64,000 nucleotides of DNA from Erythrobacter longus (GCF_000715015.1 NZ_JMIW01000001.1:620001-684000), one strand, 5' to 3'; positions 44,037-53,732 are shown, numbered from the stretch's first letter. Notes: generated by a model from the letters alone, not told the origin. Translations and numbers: made by a program.

Positions 44037-44177
44037 TGAAATGTCCTCCTGCCTTGCCCATTCGTACCGGCACCCCCTTTCGGTTACAGTTGATAGCGCC
44101 GTATTGGCTCTTGCCAATGCGAGCGTGGCCGCATAGCCGCGCCCACATCGCTTTTTTCCACACGAAGGACGCCTGAC

Positions 44178-45503
44178 ATGGTCCCCCGTTACGCCCGCCC
44201 CGCAATGACCGCTCTTTGGGAGCCGGAAGCCAAGTTCCGCATCTGGTTCGAGATCGAAGCCCACGCGACGCAGAAGCTTGGCGAATTGGGCGTTGTGCCG
44301 AAAAGCGCTGGTAAAGCGCTGTGGGACTGGTGGGCAACGAACCCCAAGATTGATGTCGAAGCCATCGACGCAATCGAAGCGGTGACCAAACACGATGTGA
44401 TCGCCTTCCTCACATGGGTTGCAGAACAGGTGGACGCGGCAGGCTACACCGGTGAAGCGCGGTTTATGCACCAAGGCATGACGAGTTCAGACGTGCTCGA
44501 CACGACGCTGGCGGTGCAATTGACGAAGGCGACCGATCTGCTTCTGGGAGATCTCGATGCGCTTCTGGCCGCAATCAAAACCCGCGCTGAGGAACACAAG
44601 TTCACCCCAACTATCGGGCGCAGCCACGGCATTCACGCAGAGCCCGTGACGTTCGGCCTGAAGCTTGCACAAGCCTATGCCGAGTTTGATCGTTGCAAAA
44701 CGCGTTTGATCGCCGCTCGCGCAGAAATCGCGACCTGTGCGGTGTCAGGCGCGGTGGGCACTTTTGCCAATATTGACCCCGAGGTTGAGGCCTATGTCGC
44801 TGAAAAACTTGGCCTGACCGTTGAGCCTGTCAGCACCCAAGTGATCCCGCGCGATCGCCACGCGATGTATTTTGCAACTCTCGCCGTTATCGCTGGCTCA
44901 ATTGAGCGTCTGGCCGTTGAAGTGCGCCATTTGCAGCGTACCGAAGTGCTGGAGGCAGAAGAATTCTTCTCCAAGGGCCAAAAAGGCTCATCGGCAATGC
45001 CGCATAAGCGCAACCCGATCCTCACCGAAAACCTCACCGGTCAGGCTCGCATGATCCGCGCCTATGCCCTGCCTGCATTGGAGAATGTGGCTCTGTGGCA
45101 TGAACGCGATATTTCCCACTCTTCGGTGGAGCGTTTCATTGGCCCGGACGCGACGATTACCTTGGATTTTGCTCTCGCGCGCCTCACGAGCGTTGTCGAA
45201 AAGCTGCTGATCTATCCTGAGCGCATGATGTCCAACATGGATTCGATGGGCGGCCTTGTGCACTCTCAGCGCGTTCTGCTGGCACTCACCCAAGCAGGCG
45301 TCAGCCGCGAGGACGCCTACCGCCTCGTTCAGCGCAATGCGATGAAGGTGTGGGAATCGGGCGGCAAATTGATGCTTCTCGATCTGCTGAAGGGCGATGA
45401 GGAAGTCACCGCTGCGCTTTCACATGAACAACTCGAAGAGAAATTCGACCTGGAATATCACTTCAAGCATGTTGATACGATCTTCAACCGCGTGTTCGGC
45501 TGA
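44178..45503 (+). CDS. purB: Adenylosuccinate lyase
   Basis: PurB acts twice in purine synthesis: it makes AICAR from SAICAR and AMP from adenylosuccinate. The 441-residue protein has the fumarase/aspartase signature GSSAMPHKRNPI, MTSSDVLDT, and TIGRSHGIHAEPV. The start MVPRYARPAMTALW is typical of alphaproteobacterial PurB. The next gene begins 78 bp downstream. In the shared upstream region a TTGGC-TCTT-GCCAA palindrome at about 44104-44117 could bind a regulator. Confidence 0.97.
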   Translation: MVPRYARPAMTALWEPEAKFRIWFEIEAHATQKLGELGVVPKSAGKALWDWWATNPKIDVEAIDAIEAVTKHDVIAFLTWVAEQVDAAGYTGEARFMHQGMTSSDVLDTTLAVQLTKATDLLLGDLDALLAAIKTRAEEHKFTPTIGRSHGIHAEPVTFGLKLAQAYAEFDRCKTRLIAARAEIATCAVSGAVGTFANIDPEVEAYVAEKLGLTVEPVSTQVIPRDRHAMYFATLAVIAGSIERLAVEVRHLQRTEVLEAEEFFSKGQKGSSAMPHKRNPILTENLTGQARMIRAYALPALENVALWHERDISHSSVERFIGPDATITLDFALARLTSVVEKLLIYPERMMSNMDSMGGLVHSQRVLLALTQAGVSREDAYRLVQRNAMKVWESGGKLMLLDLLKGDEEVTAALSHEQLEEKFDLEYHFKHVDTIFNRVFG

Positions 45504-45581
45504 TACCGCCGCGCTGGACTTGAGCGCCAAAAGTCCTAGGCTTGAGGCTTTCGCGGCGATGAAGAGGGAACCTACATACCC

Positions 45582-45938
45582 ATGCAAATAGTACGCACCA
45601 TTTTGTGGGTCATGCTCGCATGTGCGATCATGCTGTTTTCGTTCCTCAACTGGACCCCGGTTGAAGTGACCTTGTGGGACGGCCTTTTGGTCGAAACCAA
45701 AGTGCCAGCGCTCGTCATCCTCGCCTTTGTGCTCGGCATTGTGCCGATGTGGCTTTACCATCGCAGCGTCAAATGGGGCCTTGATCGCCGCATTCGCAGC
45801 CTTGAGAACTCAATCAAATCCGCAGCCCTTGCCCGGGCGCGCGACAATCCGTCAGCGGACCCTGTGGATAAGCCCGTTGAAGAACCGCAGGATAAGTCTG
45901 GGGACAATCTTAACTTGGTCGAAGAGAAGCCAGCATGA
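45582..45938 (+). CDS. LapA-domain (DUF1049) membrane protein
   Basis: A 118-residue protein with two membrane helices (about 5-22 and 42-60) and the LapA-like FSFLNWTPVEVTLWDGLLVETKVP loop between them. A charged C-terminal tail (about 65-118) follows. LapA (YciS) with LapB regulates LPS assembly in E. coli; no lapB lies in the window, although many LapA-domain proteins occur beside pyrF. Its stop overlaps pyrF by four bases (ATGA). Confidence 0.85.
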   Translation: MQIVRTILWVMLACAIMLFSFLNWTPVEVTLWDGLLVETKVPALVILAFVLGIVPMWLYHRSVKWGLDRRIRSLENSIKSAALARARDNPSADPVDKPVEEPQDKSGDNLNLVEEKPA

Positions 45939-46621
45939 GCAACCCCGTATTTTTGGCGCTCGATGTCCCACAAATTGACCCTGCCAAAGCTCTGATTGAA
46001 AAGGTGAAAGCGCATATTGGCGGAGTGAAGCTTGGCCTTGAGTTCTTTTGCGCGCATGGTGGCCACGGCGTCCACGAAATCGCGCACATGGGTCTGCCGA
46101 TCTTCCTTGATCTGAAATTCCACGACATCCCCAACACCGTCGCATCCGCGATGATGGCGATCCACGTCTATGAACCGAAAATCGTCACCATCCATGCAAG
46201 CGGTGGCCGCGCGATGATGGAGGATGCGAAAGCAGCTGCTGCTGAAGGCTGCAAGGTGGTCGCGGTCACGACGCTGACCAGCATGGACGCATCCGACCTT
46301 GCCGCCACAGGCGTTGACGGAAGCGCTGAAGATCAGGTGATGCGTTTGGCGGAGCTCGCCCATGCATCAGGCCTCGATGGCATTGTGTGTTCTGGCCGAG
46401 AAGTGGGTAAAGTGCGCAAGCAATGGAAAGACGGCTATTTCGTCGTCCCCGGCCTTCGCCCCGCTGGCACCGGAGCCAAAACGTTCGGGGCCGACCAAAA
46501 ACGCGTCGTCACCCCGCGCAAGGCCCGCGATGATGGTGCAAGTGTGCTTGTCATAGGCCGCCCGATCAGCCGCGCTGATGATCCAGAGGCCGCTGCACGG
46601 GCGATCGAGGCGACGCTTTAG
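45935..46621 (+). CDS. pyrF: Orotidine 5'-phosphate decarboxylase
   Basis: PyrF makes UMP, the last step of the pyrimidine pathway. The 228-residue protein has the catalytic array FLDLKFHDIPNTV (Lys61 and the two Asp) and VVPGLRPAGTGAKTFGADQKR and VLVIGRPISRADDP at the phosphate-binding end. It is translated in overlap with the LapA-like gene upstream (4 bases) and with the next gene (one base, TAGTG). Confidence 0.96.
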   Translation: MSNPVFLALDVPQIDPAKALIEKVKAHIGGVKLGLEFFCAHGGHGVHEIAHMGLPIFLDLKFHDIPNTVASAMMAIHVYEPKIVTIHASGGRAMMEDAKAAAAEGCKVVAVTTLTSMDASDLAATGVDGSAEDQVMRLAELAHASGLDGIVCSGREVGKVRKQWKDGYFVVPGLRPAGTGAKTFGADQKRVVTPRKARDDGASVLVIGRPISRADDPEAAARAIEATL

Positions 46622-46959
46622 TGGGTGACGCTTTGTATTTTGCCGTTGTTTGTGCGTTCTCCCTCCTTGCTTTTCTTAGCGGCAATCTGAGATACTGCGT
46701 CAAGGACCGACTGCGACCGACACAATTGCATTTATACACCGCCGCGACATTGGCGCTGCCCTTGGTTCTCATCGGGCTCGTCCTATTGACTTCAATCGTC
46801 CTTGGTCCGGCTCATCAATGGAACCAGGCTGGCATTGAAAGTGTAACAGTCTTTGAAGCGGCACTCATATTTCTGGTCGGTGTGACGCCTTTTTGGCTTG
46901 GATTTTGGTTTATCGGCCTCGCCTTTGGAATGATCTTCGAAAATAGAACCTCATCATGA
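46621..46959 (+). CDS. Three-helix membrane protein between pyrF and trpF
   Basis: A 112-residue protein that begins at a GTG overlapping the pyrF stop by one base. Hydrophobic segments at about 5-20, 38-60 and 78-105 predict three membrane helices. No family is recognised. The stop overlaps the trpF start by four bases. It therefore lies seamlessly inside the operon, but its function need not relate to tryptophan. Confidence 0.65.
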   Translation: MGDALYFAVVCAFSLLAFLSGNLRYCVKDRLRPTQLHLYTAATLALPLVLIGLVLLTSIVLGPAHQWNQAGIESVTVFEAALIFLVGVTPFWLGFWFIGLAFGMIFENRTSS

Positions 46960-47594
46960 GCGTCCAGATCAAGATTTGCGGGCTTTCCACGCCTGAGACC
47001 ACTGCGGCCTGTGCGGACGCTGGCGCCACGCATATCGGGTTTAACTTCTACCCGCCTTCACCACGCTTCGTCTCCACGCATCAAGCCGAGAAGCTTTCGC
47101 AAAACACACCTGCAAAGCTCTTGAAAGTTGGCGTGTTTGTGAACCCGGATGACGAATTTCTCGAAGAGAGCGTTGCTGCAGGGCAGCTCGATGCGATCCA
47201 ACTGCACGGCAAGGAAGATCCGCTCCAACTCGAAGCGATAAGGTCGCGTTTTGGTCTGCCTGTTTGGAAGGTGCTAAGCGTGGAGACGGTCGAGGACGTT
47301 GCACGGGCCAACGATTTCGCCAATGCCGATTTTCTGCTGTTCGACACCAAGACACCCAACGGCGCGGCGCTACCTGGCGGCATGGGTCTTGGTTTCGATT
47401 GGAGCCTGCTTGAAGGCTACGATGGGGCTGTCCCATGGGGGCTTGCAGGTGGGCTTAACCCAGACAATGTCGCAGACGCAATCCGGTCGACTGGCGCCAC
47501 TCTAGTGGACACCGCTTCAGGCGTCGAGAGCGCGCCCGGCATCAAGGACATGGACAAGATTGCCGCGTTCTGTAAAGCGGCGTTAAACCCCTAA
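46956..47594 (+). CDS. trpF: Phosphoribosylanthranilate isomerase
   Basis: TrpF is the third step of the tryptophan branch. The 212-residue TIM barrel starts [28 protein letters not shown] and contains [17 protein letters not shown] and [13 protein letters not shown]. Cys7 (in KICGL) and Asp (in FDTK) are the catalytic positions. The start overlaps the preceding membrane protein by four bases. A repeat element (copy B) follows before trpB. Confidence 0.96.
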   Translation: MSVQIKICGLSTPETTAACADAGATHIGFNFYPPSPRFVSTHQAEKLSQNTPAKLLKVGVFVNPDDEFLEESVAAGQLDAIQLHGKEDPLQLEAIRSRFGLPVWKVLSVETVEDVARANDFANADFLLFDTKTPNGAALPGGMGLGFDWSLLEGYDGAVPWGLAGGLNPDNVADAIRSTGATLVDTASGVESAPGIKDMDKIAAFCKAALNP

Positions 47595-47601
47595 CCACCC
47601 T

Positions 47602-47691
47602 CGTTCGCCCCAAGCTTTTCGAAGGGCGCGCGCAGACAAAATGGCTGGGTTGGAGGCCGAGACAAGGCTTCGACACGCTCAGCCCGAACGG
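47602..47691. repeat. Inverted-repeat element, copy B, between trpF and trpB
   Basis: About 90 bp with ends CGTTCGCCCCAAGCTTTTCG (left) and CGACACGCTCAGCCCGAACG (right), an inverted pair of ~25-nt arms. It belongs to the same family as copies A and C. It fills nearly all of the trpF-trpB gap, and reads into the frame upstream of the likely trpB start. Confidence 0.82.
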
Positions 47692-47700
47692 ATTTTTGTT

Positions 47701-48936
47701 TTGAACGACTTGCCCAACACTTTCAGAAACCAACCCGATGAGCGCGGGCATTTTGGCGATTTTGGCGGGCGCTATGTCGCTGAAACGCTGATGCCGCTGA
47801 TCCTCGAACTGGAGCGCGAATATCGCGCCGCGCAGCAAGACCCCGCGTTTCAGGCCGAGTTTGACGGTCTGATGGAGCATTACGTCGGGCGCCCCTCCCC
47901 GATGTATTATGCCGAGCGTCTGACCGAGGAACTGCGCAAAGATGCTGAGCCGGGCATGGGCGCGCAAGTGTGGTTCAAGCGCGATGAGCTCAATCACACC
48001 GGCGCGCACAAGATCAACAATTGCATTGGGCAAATCCTGCTTGCGATCCGCATGGGCAAGACCCGCATTATCGCGGAAACCGGCGCTGGGCAGCACGGCG
48101 TTGCCACCGCCACCGTGTGCGCGCGCTTTGGCCTGCCTTGCGTAATCTACATGGGCGCAGAGGACGTGGCGCGCCAATCGCCCAATGTCTTCCGCATGAA
48201 ATTGCTCGGCGCGCAGGTCATTCCCGTCACCAGCGGCGGCGCGACGCTCAAGGACGCAATGAACGAGGGGCTTCGCGATTGGGTCGCCAATGTGCACGAC
48301 ACCTTCTACATCATCGGCACCGCCGCAGGGCCTCACCCCTACCCCGAAATGGTCCGCAATTTCCAAAGCGTGATCGGCACCGAAGCGCGCGCCCAATTGC
48401 TTAGCCGGACTGGCCGCCTGCCTGACCTGCTGATCGCTTGCATTGGCGGGGGTTCGAATGCGCTGGGCCTGTTCCACCCGTTTCTGGACGACCCGGAAGT
48501 CAAAATGCTCGGCGTGGAAGCCGCAGGCCATGGGCTTGATGGCGACGAACACGCGGCAAGCCTGCTTGGAGGCGCACCTGGAGTGCTCCACGGCAACAAG
48601 ACGTACCTTTTGCAAGACGAAGACGGTCAGATCACCGAAGGCCACTCGATTTCTGCTGGGTTAGACTACCCCGGCATCGGCCCCGAGCACGCATGGCTCA
48701 AAGACACAGGCCGCGTCGAATACACCGCCGTCACCGATGATGAGGCGCTTGAGGGCTTCCAACTGCTCTGCCGCACCGAGGGGATTATCCCTGCGCTGGA
48801 ACCCAGCCACGCGCTTGCCGCCGTCGCCAAACGCGCACCGCAAATGCGCGAGGACGAGATCATCTGCATGAACCTATGCGGCCGGGGCGATAAAGACATT
48901 TTCACCGTGGCTGAAAAGCTTGGGGTGGAGATGTGA
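47701..48936 (+). CDS. trpB: Tryptophan synthase beta subunit
   Basis: TrpB joins indole to serine with PLP. From the TTG at 47701 ([20 protein letters not shown] after the start) it is 411 residues, the usual size. The PLP Lys is Lys104 in [22 protein letters not shown] binds the phosphate. A longer open frame starts at ATG 47641, but its first 20 codons lie in repeat copy B and resemble no TrpB N-terminus. ACGGA lies 7 bases before the TTG. The stop overlaps the next gene by four bases (GTGA). Confidence 0.93.
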   Translation: MNDLPNTFRNQPDERGHFGDFGGRYVAETLMPLILELEREYRAAQQDPAFQAEFDGLMEHYVGRPSPMYYAERLTEELRKDAEPGMGAQVWFKRDELNHTGAHKINNCIGQILLAIRMGKTRIIAETGAGQHGVATATVCARFGLPCVIYMGAEDVARQSPNVFRMKLLGAQVIPVTSGGATLKDAMNEGLRDWVANVHDTFYIIGTAAGPHPYPEMVRNFQSVIGTEARAQLLSRTGRLPDLLIACIGGGSNALGLFHPFLDDPEVKMLGVEAAGHGLDGDEHAASLLGGAPGVLHGNKTYLLQDEDGQITEGHSISAGLDYPGIGPEHAWLKDTGRVEYTAVTDDEALEGFQLLCRTEGIIPALEPSHALAAVAKRAPQMREDEIICMNLCGRGDKDIFTVAEKLGVEM

Positions 48937-49334
48937 GGCAGGATCTAAGGCTTCTAGCGGGTATCTGCATCGTAGCCCTTATTCTTGGCACCTTTATTCG
49001 TTCACAAAGTGCGATGGCGAACGCTCATCCAGCATTGCACTTTGGCATCGGGCTATACATCGCTTTGATCGCCCTAGTCATCACAGCAGTTACAAACAGG
49101 CGTCGTGTTGCTGATCCCATTTCGAAGGGTAAGCAGGTCGACTTTTTGATCCGACCTCTAAAGGCAGTCGAATATTTGACAGTGCTGTCGTTGGCAATGG
49201 TTGGTGCAATTGCACTTTTAGCTGCCGCCAAAAGTGAAAGTCTGTTCGATCTCGGTTCAATGCTGATTATCTTCCCTGTCTTGGCAATTGGGCCAGCGAT
49301 CTATCTTTCGGCCTATCGGAATCCAACTTCATGA
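48933..49334 (+). CDS. Four-helix membrane protein between trpB and trpA
   Basis: A 133-residue protein that starts at a GTG overlapping the trpB stop by four bases and ends overlapping the trpA ATG by four. Hydrophobic segments at about 5-22, 36-55, 80-98 and 107-125 predict four membrane helices. The family is not recognised. TrpB and TrpA form a complex, so a membrane protein coded between them is unusual. Confidence 0.65.
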   Translation: MRQDLRLLAGICIVALILGTFIRSQSAMANAHPALHFGIGLYIALIALVITAVTNRRRVADPISKGKQVDFLIRPLKAVEYLTVLSLAMVGAIALLAAAKSESLFDLGSMLIIFPVLAIGPAIYLSAYRNPTS

Positions 49335-50107
49335 CCCGCCTCCAAAACGCCTTTTCCAAACCCCACGCCGCTTTCGTTGCCTTCATCACCGCTGGCGATG
49401 GCGATACCGCTGCAAATCTCGATGCGCTCGTCGAAGGCGGCGCTGATGTGATTGAGCTGGGAATGCCGTTCACCGATCCGATGGCCGATGGCCCTGCGAT
49501 CCAGGCAGCGAATTTGCGCTCGCTGGGCGCAGGCACCACCACCGCCGATGTGCTGCAAATCGCCTATGATTTCCGGACACGTCACCCCGATGTGCCGCTG
49601 GTCCTTATGGGCTATGCCAACCCGATGATCCGCCGGGGTCCGGAATGGTTTGCCGAAGCGGCCAAGAATTCCGGTGTCGACGGCGTTATCTGCGTTGATA
49701 TTCCGCCCGAGGAAGACGATGCGCTTGGTCCGGCACTTCGCGCTGAGGGCATTTCCCCCATCCGCCTTGCCACCCCGACCACCGATGCAAAGCGCCTTCC
49801 CCAAGTGCTCGAAGGGTCGAGCGGCTTTCTCTATTACGTCTCCGTCGCCGGGGTCACGGGTTTGCAACAGGCCGCGGCAGGCTCCATCGAAGAGGCTGTC
49901 GCAGCACTCAAAGCGGCCACCGACCTTCCGGTCGCGGTCGGCTTTGGCGTGCGCGAACCTGCGCAAGCTGCGGCAATTGCCAAGCATGCAGACGGGGTTG
50001 TCGTAGGGTCCGCCTTTGTTGACTTGGTAGGCGAACATGGCGCAAAGGCTCCGGCAAAGCTAAAAGAGCTGACCGCTGCCATGGTTGACGCCATCAAAGC
50101 GGTGTAA
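49331..50107 (+). CDS. trpA: Tryptophan synthase alpha subunit
   Basis: TrpA cleaves indole-3-glycerol phosphate and channels indole to TrpB. The 258-residue barrel has the family signature GADVIELGMPFTDPMADGP (with the catalytic Glu of VIELG) and the glycine-rich phosphate loop GFGVREPAQA. SGFLYYVSVAGVTG is the loop 6 region. Starts by overlap with the membrane protein before it; accD follows by 29 bp. Confidence 0.96.
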   Translation: MTRLQNAFSKPHAAFVAFITAGDGDTAANLDALVEGGADVIELGMPFTDPMADGPAIQAANLRSLGAGTTTADVLQIAYDFRTRHPDVPLVLMGYANPMIRRGPEWFAEAAKNSGVDGVICVDIPPEEDDALGPALRAEGISPIRLATPTTDAKRLPQVLEGSSGFLYYVSVAGVTGLQQAAAGSIEEAVAALKAATDLPVAVGFGVREPAQAAAIAKHADGVVVGSAFVDLVGEHGAKAPAKLKELTAAMVDAIKAV

Positions 50108-50136
50108 AGGCCGAGGCGCTTAAGGGATCATAAGAA

Positions 50137-50991
50137 ATGAGCTGGTTAAACCGCGTCCGCAATTCTCTGGGCTTTGGCACAGAGAAATCGAGCACTGAAA
50201 AAGACCTTTGGATCAAATGTTCCAATTGTCAGGAAATGCTGTTCGTTCAGGAATATGAGCAGAACCTCAGCGTGTGCCCCAAGTGCGGGCACCACGGGCG
50301 GATCAATGCCGACGCGCGCCTTGCGCTGCTTTTGGATGAGGGTTTTGAGCTTCTCCCCGTGCCGACGGTGACCGAAGACCCGCTCAAATTCAAAGATTCC
50401 AAGAAATACACCGACCGGTTGAAAGCCGCGCGCGCCAAAAGCCCCCATGCCGATGCGTTCGTAACCGGCTCAGGCGCAATCAACAGACAGCCTGCGGTTG
50501 TCGGCGTGCAGGATTTTAGCTTCATGGGCGGCTCTATGGGCATGGCCGTGGGCGAAGCGTTTTGTCAGGCTGCGCAAAAGGCTTTGGACCGCAAATGCGC
50601 CTTCGTCGTGGTGACAGCGGCAGGCGGCGCGCGGATGCAAGAAGGCATTCTCAGCCTCATGCAAATGCCGCGCGCGACCGTTATGACGCGGCGTTTGAAG
50701 GCGGCTGGCCTGCCTTACATCGTCGTCCTCACCGACCCCACCACAGGCGGCGTTACCGCAAGCTATGCGATGCTCGGCGATATCCATATCGCAGAGCCCG
50801 GAGCGCTGATCGGCTTTGCTGGCCAGCGGGTTATTCAAGACACCATCCGCGAGCAATTGCCCGAAGGCTTCCAGCGCGCAGAATATCTGCACAAGCACGG
50901 CATGGTCGATATGGTTGTGCCGCGTAGCGAGCTCAAAGAGCGCCTCGCAACTGTCCTCGACTTCCTTCAGCCGGCAGATGAAGCTGCCTAA
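50137..50991 (+). CDS. accD: Acetyl-CoA carboxylase carboxyltransferase subunit beta
   Basis: AccD with AccA transfers carboxyl from biotin to acetyl-CoA for fatty acid synthesis. The 284-residue protein has the N-terminal zinc ribbon with Cys28, Cys31, Cys47 and Cys50 (KCSNCQE and CPKCGHHG), and [23 protein letters not shown] and [14 protein letters not shown] in the crotonase domain. Downstream of trpA in the usual alphaproteobacterial order trpFBA-accD-folC. Confidence 0.97.
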   Translation: MSWLNRVRNSLGFGTEKSSTEKDLWIKCSNCQEMLFVQEYEQNLSVCPKCGHHGRINADARLALLLDEGFELLPVPTVTEDPLKFKDSKKYTDRLKAARAKSPHADAFVTGSGAINRQPAVVGVQDFSFMGGSMGMAVGEAFCQAAQKALDRKCAFVVVTAAGGARMQEGILSLMQMPRATVMTRRLKAAGLPYIVVLTDPTTGGVTASYAMLGDIHIAEPGALIGFAGQRVIQDTIREQLPEGFQRAEYLHKHGMVDMVVPRSELKERLATVLDFLQPADEAA

Positions 50992-50996
50992 GAACC

Positions 50997-52331
50997 ATGG
51001 ATTTTGGCCGCTCGGATGACCCGCGCGTCCAGGCGCAACTCGACCGTCTAGGTGCGCTTAGCGTGCCGCAAGGGCGCTTGGGGCTGGAGACGATACGCGC
51101 TCTGATGGAGCGCCTCGGCAATCCGCACCGTAAACTTCCACCGGTGTTCCACGTCGCTGGCACCAATGGCAAAGGCTCGGTCTGCGCGTTTCTGCGCGCC
51201 ATGCTCGAGGCCGATGGCAAGCGCGTCCACGTTACCACCTCGCCGCATCTGGTGCGCTACAATGAGCGGATCAGGGTCGCAGGAAAGCTGATCGAAGATG
51301 GGCCGCTGGCGGAGCTTCTCGAAGAGGTGCTGGATGCCAGTGAACAGGGGGGCGAGGACCTTGCGCCCAGTTTCTTCGAAGTCACCATCGCGAGCGCCTT
51401 CCTAGCCTTCAGCCGCACGCCAGCCGATGCCTGCGTGGTCGAAGTGGGCCTAGGTGGGCGCTTTGATGCGACCAATGTGCTGGAACCCGAAGCGCTTGCC
51501 GCCTGCGGGATTGCGGCGCTTGGCATTGATCACGAGCGGTTCTTGCTCGCGCCCGAGGAAGGTGTGCCGGAAGAGCCGATGGCACGGATCGCGTTTGAGA
51601 AGGCAGGGATTGCGAAGAGGGGTGTTCCATTGGTGACGATGGGCTACCATTATCCACAGGAGGCCGAACGTGAAATTGAGAAGGCATCGAAGAGGAGTGG
51701 AGCTCACCACTTCCCACTCGGTGACGCTAATTGTGGTGAATCCTGGCACTGCGATGACATGAATGCTGAGCTGTTTTACCGCGAAAGCATCCACGACGAA
51801 CTCTTTCTGCCGGCTCCAGCGATCCCCGGCGAACATCAGATCTTCAATGCTGGGCTAGCAATAGCCATGATCCGATCGCAAACGAACGTGCGGGTAGGCG
51901 AGGCCGCATTCGCATTGGGCCTGCGAAAAGCCCGTTGGCCTGCCCGGATGCAACTCTTGTCAAAAGGACCGCTGACCGTGCTTGTCTCGGACGAGAAGGT
52001 CTGGCTCGACGGTGGCCACAATCCAAGCGCAGGCGAGGCAATTGCCGAGGCCATAGTTGGGCCGCTCCACCTTGTTATTGGAATGCTCGATAACAAAAAC
52101 CCGTGGGCGCTGCTCGATCCTCTGGGCGACCGGGTGCGCACGCTTCAGGTGGTTCCGGTGCCCGATCACGATTGTCATCCCGCACACGCCTTTGGCGAGG
52201 ACGCGGTGGCGCGAGAAGACCTTGAGGATGCGCTTTTAAATGTCCCTTCGGACGGCTTCCCCATCCTTATCGCAGGCTCGCTCTACCTTGCGGGTGAAGC
52301 TTTGCGGTTGAATGATGAGATCCCGGACTAG
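50997..52331 (+). CDS. folC: Bifunctional dihydrofolate/folylpolyglutamate synthase
   Basis: FolC adds glutamate to dihydropteroate and folates. The 444-residue Mur-ligase-fold enzyme has the ATP loop VAGTNGKGSVCAFL (53-66), TSPHLVRYNERIRV, VEVGLGGRFDATNV and VWLDGGHNPSAGEA. It starts 5 bp after accD, in the conserved accD-folC pair. Repeat copy C follows the stop. Confidence 0.95.
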   Translation: MDFGRSDDPRVQAQLDRLGALSVPQGRLGLETIRALMERLGNPHRKLPPVFHVAGTNGKGSVCAFLRAMLEADGKRVHVTTSPHLVRYNERIRVAGKLIEDGPLAELLEEVLDASEQGGEDLAPSFFEVTIASAFLAFSRTPADACVVEVGLGGRFDATNVLEPEALAACGIAALGIDHERFLLAPEEGVPEEPMARIAFEKAGIAKRGVPLVTMGYHYPQEAEREIEKASKRSGAHHFPLGDANCGESWHCDDMNAELFYRESIHDELFLPAPAIPGEHQIFNAGLAIAMIRSQTNVRVGEAAFALGLRKARWPARMQLLSKGPLTVLVSDEKVWLDGGHNPSAGEAIAEAIVGPLHLVIGMLDNKNPWALLDPLGDRVRTLQVVPVPDHDCHPAHAFGEDAVAREDLEDALLNVPSDGFPILIAGSLYLAGEALRLNDEIPD

Positions 52332-52337
52332 GAAACT

Positions 52338-52430
52338 CCGCTCGCCCTGAGCTTGTCGAAGGACGCTCGCAAGGGTGGCTGTGCTTCGGAGTCGAAGACG
52401 GCCAAAGGCCACCGGCTCAGCACGAACGGG
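52338..52430. repeat. Inverted-repeat element, copy C, after folC
   Basis: About 93 bp with a left arm CGCTCGCCCTGAGCTTGTCG and a right arm GGCTCAGCACGAACGGG; a small GGCCAAAGGCC hairpin lies in the middle. It separates folC from the convergent permease gene and may stop transcription from both sides. Same family as copies A and B. Confidence 0.82.
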
Positions 52431-52433
52431 GAG

Positions 52434-53732
52434 TTAGTTTTCCCTACCAGCACTCCCCATTGCCTCATCGACCAATCCGGTGCGCATCATCCACCAGAAC
52501 AGAGCTATCCCCGGCAGCGCCAGCAGCGTGGTGAGCAGGTAGAAGTTCACGTAGCCAATACCCTCGATCAATCCGCCCGCCGTGGTGCCTGTGAGCAAAC
52601 GCCCCACAACGCTCGCGCCTGCGGAGATCAGAGCGTATTGCGCAGCCGTAAAACGCAGGTCGCAGAGCGCTGAGAAATAGGCGACCACCACCACGCCGCC
52701 ATATCCGCTGGCGAAGTTTTCAAACCCGATTGCTCCTGCCATTGCCCAGTTGGAGTGCCCGACCACGGCCAGCCCTGCAAAGCTGACATTCGACACTGCC
52801 ATCAAGATCAGTGCGATCATCACCGAGCGTTTAAGGCCCAATTTCGTGTACAATATCCCGCCGAGGAATATTCCGATCATGTAAGCCCAAAACCCCAGCC
52901 CCACATCGTAAAGCGCGATCTCGTCATTGGTAAAACCGAGATCATCAAACAACAGACGGAAGGTGAGATTGGCGAGTGTATCGCCGATCTTGTGAACAAG
53001 GATAAAGGCGAGCACCAACCACGCCCCGTGCCTCCCCAGAAACTCTCGGAATGGCCCCGCGATGGATTGCCACACATCGGCAACACCCTTCTTGGCGATG
53101 GTGACGGTGCGCCTTGCGGGTTCTCCCATGATGAGCGCGGTCAGCATGGCGGGAAGAGCAAAGGCGGCGCAGGCGAGATAGCCCGCTGACCAGCCGTACC
53201 GCGCCGCCACAACCAGTGCGAGCGCCCCTGCTCCGGCGGCTCCGATACGCCAGCCATATTGGCTCATGCCGGACCCTGTGCCGAGTTGATCAGGGCGCAA
53301 AGTCTCGATCCGGTAGGCGTCGATCACAATGTCGAAAGTGGCGCCCGCTATGCCCACTAAAACGGCGGCGATGATGGTTGCCGTGAGGCTGCTCTGCGGG
53401 TCAATCAGCGCGAGGTTCACGACGCTTGCAATCACCAAAATGCCGGACAGCAGCATCCACGAAACGCGCTGCCCCATGCGGCCAATGACCGGCAAGCGCA
53501 CGCCATCCACCACCCAAGCCCAGAACACTTTGAGATTGTAGACGAGGAAGGCGAGCGTGAAAGCGGTGACGGTTGCCTTGTCGATCCCGTCTTGCGCAAG
53601 CCGCGTGGTCAGCGTTGCGCCGATCATCGCGTAGGGAAAGCCTGATGAAACCCCGACGAAGAAGGCGGCCAAAGCCTCTTTCTCGAGGTAGGGCGCTACC
53701 GCTCCCCAAACCCCTCGGGTGGGAAAGCTCAC
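52434..53732 (-). CDS. AmpG-like MFS transporter
   Basis: A 432-residue MFS protein with about 12 membrane helices. EALAAFFVGVSSGFPYAMIG at the N-terminus and GIAGATFDIVIDAYRIETL in helix 5 resemble AmpG-type muropeptide permeases. Cargo could be anhydro-muropeptides or a related molecule, which cannot be told apart by eye. Its start overlaps the stop of the upstream, larger AmpG-type gene by four bases, so the two are co-translated paralogues. Confidence 0.85.
   Translation of the reverse strand: MSFPTRGVWGAVAPYLEKEALAAFFVGVSSGFPYAMIGATLTTRLAQDGIDKATVTAFTLAFLVYNLKVFWAWVVDGVRLPVIGRMGQRVSWMLLSGILVIASVVNLALIDPQSSLTATIIAAVLVGIAGATFDIVIDAYRIETLRPDQLGTGSGMSQYGWRIGAAGAGALALVVAARYGWSAGYLACAAFALPAMLTALIMGEPARRTVTIAKKGVADVWQSIAGPFREFLGRHGAWLVLAFILVHKIGDTLANLTFRLLFDDLGFTNDEIALYDVGLGFWAYMIGIFLGGILYTKLGLKRSVMIALILMAVSNVSFAGLAVVGHSNWAMAGAIGFENFASGYGGVVVVAYFSALCDLRFTAAQYALISAGASVVGRLLTGTTAGGLIEGIGYVNFYLLTTLLALPGIALFWWMMRTGLVDEAMGSAGREN

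Noticed and set aside
44104..44117. TTGGC-N4-GCCAA palindrome as a purine repressor site
   Set aside because: The site lies between divergent purB and the NDH-2 fusion, but it does not match the PurR operator of gammaproteobacteria and short palindromes are common; mentioned only as a possible operator.
47641..47700. ATG 47641 as the trpB start
   Set aside because: The 20 residues are encoded by the repeat element and unlike TrpB N-termini; TTG 47701 gives the conserved length.
47542..48645. Open frame of 367 codons opposite trpB
   Set aside because: TrpB motifs on the plus strand are complete; the antisense translation has no motif and starts inside the trpB body.
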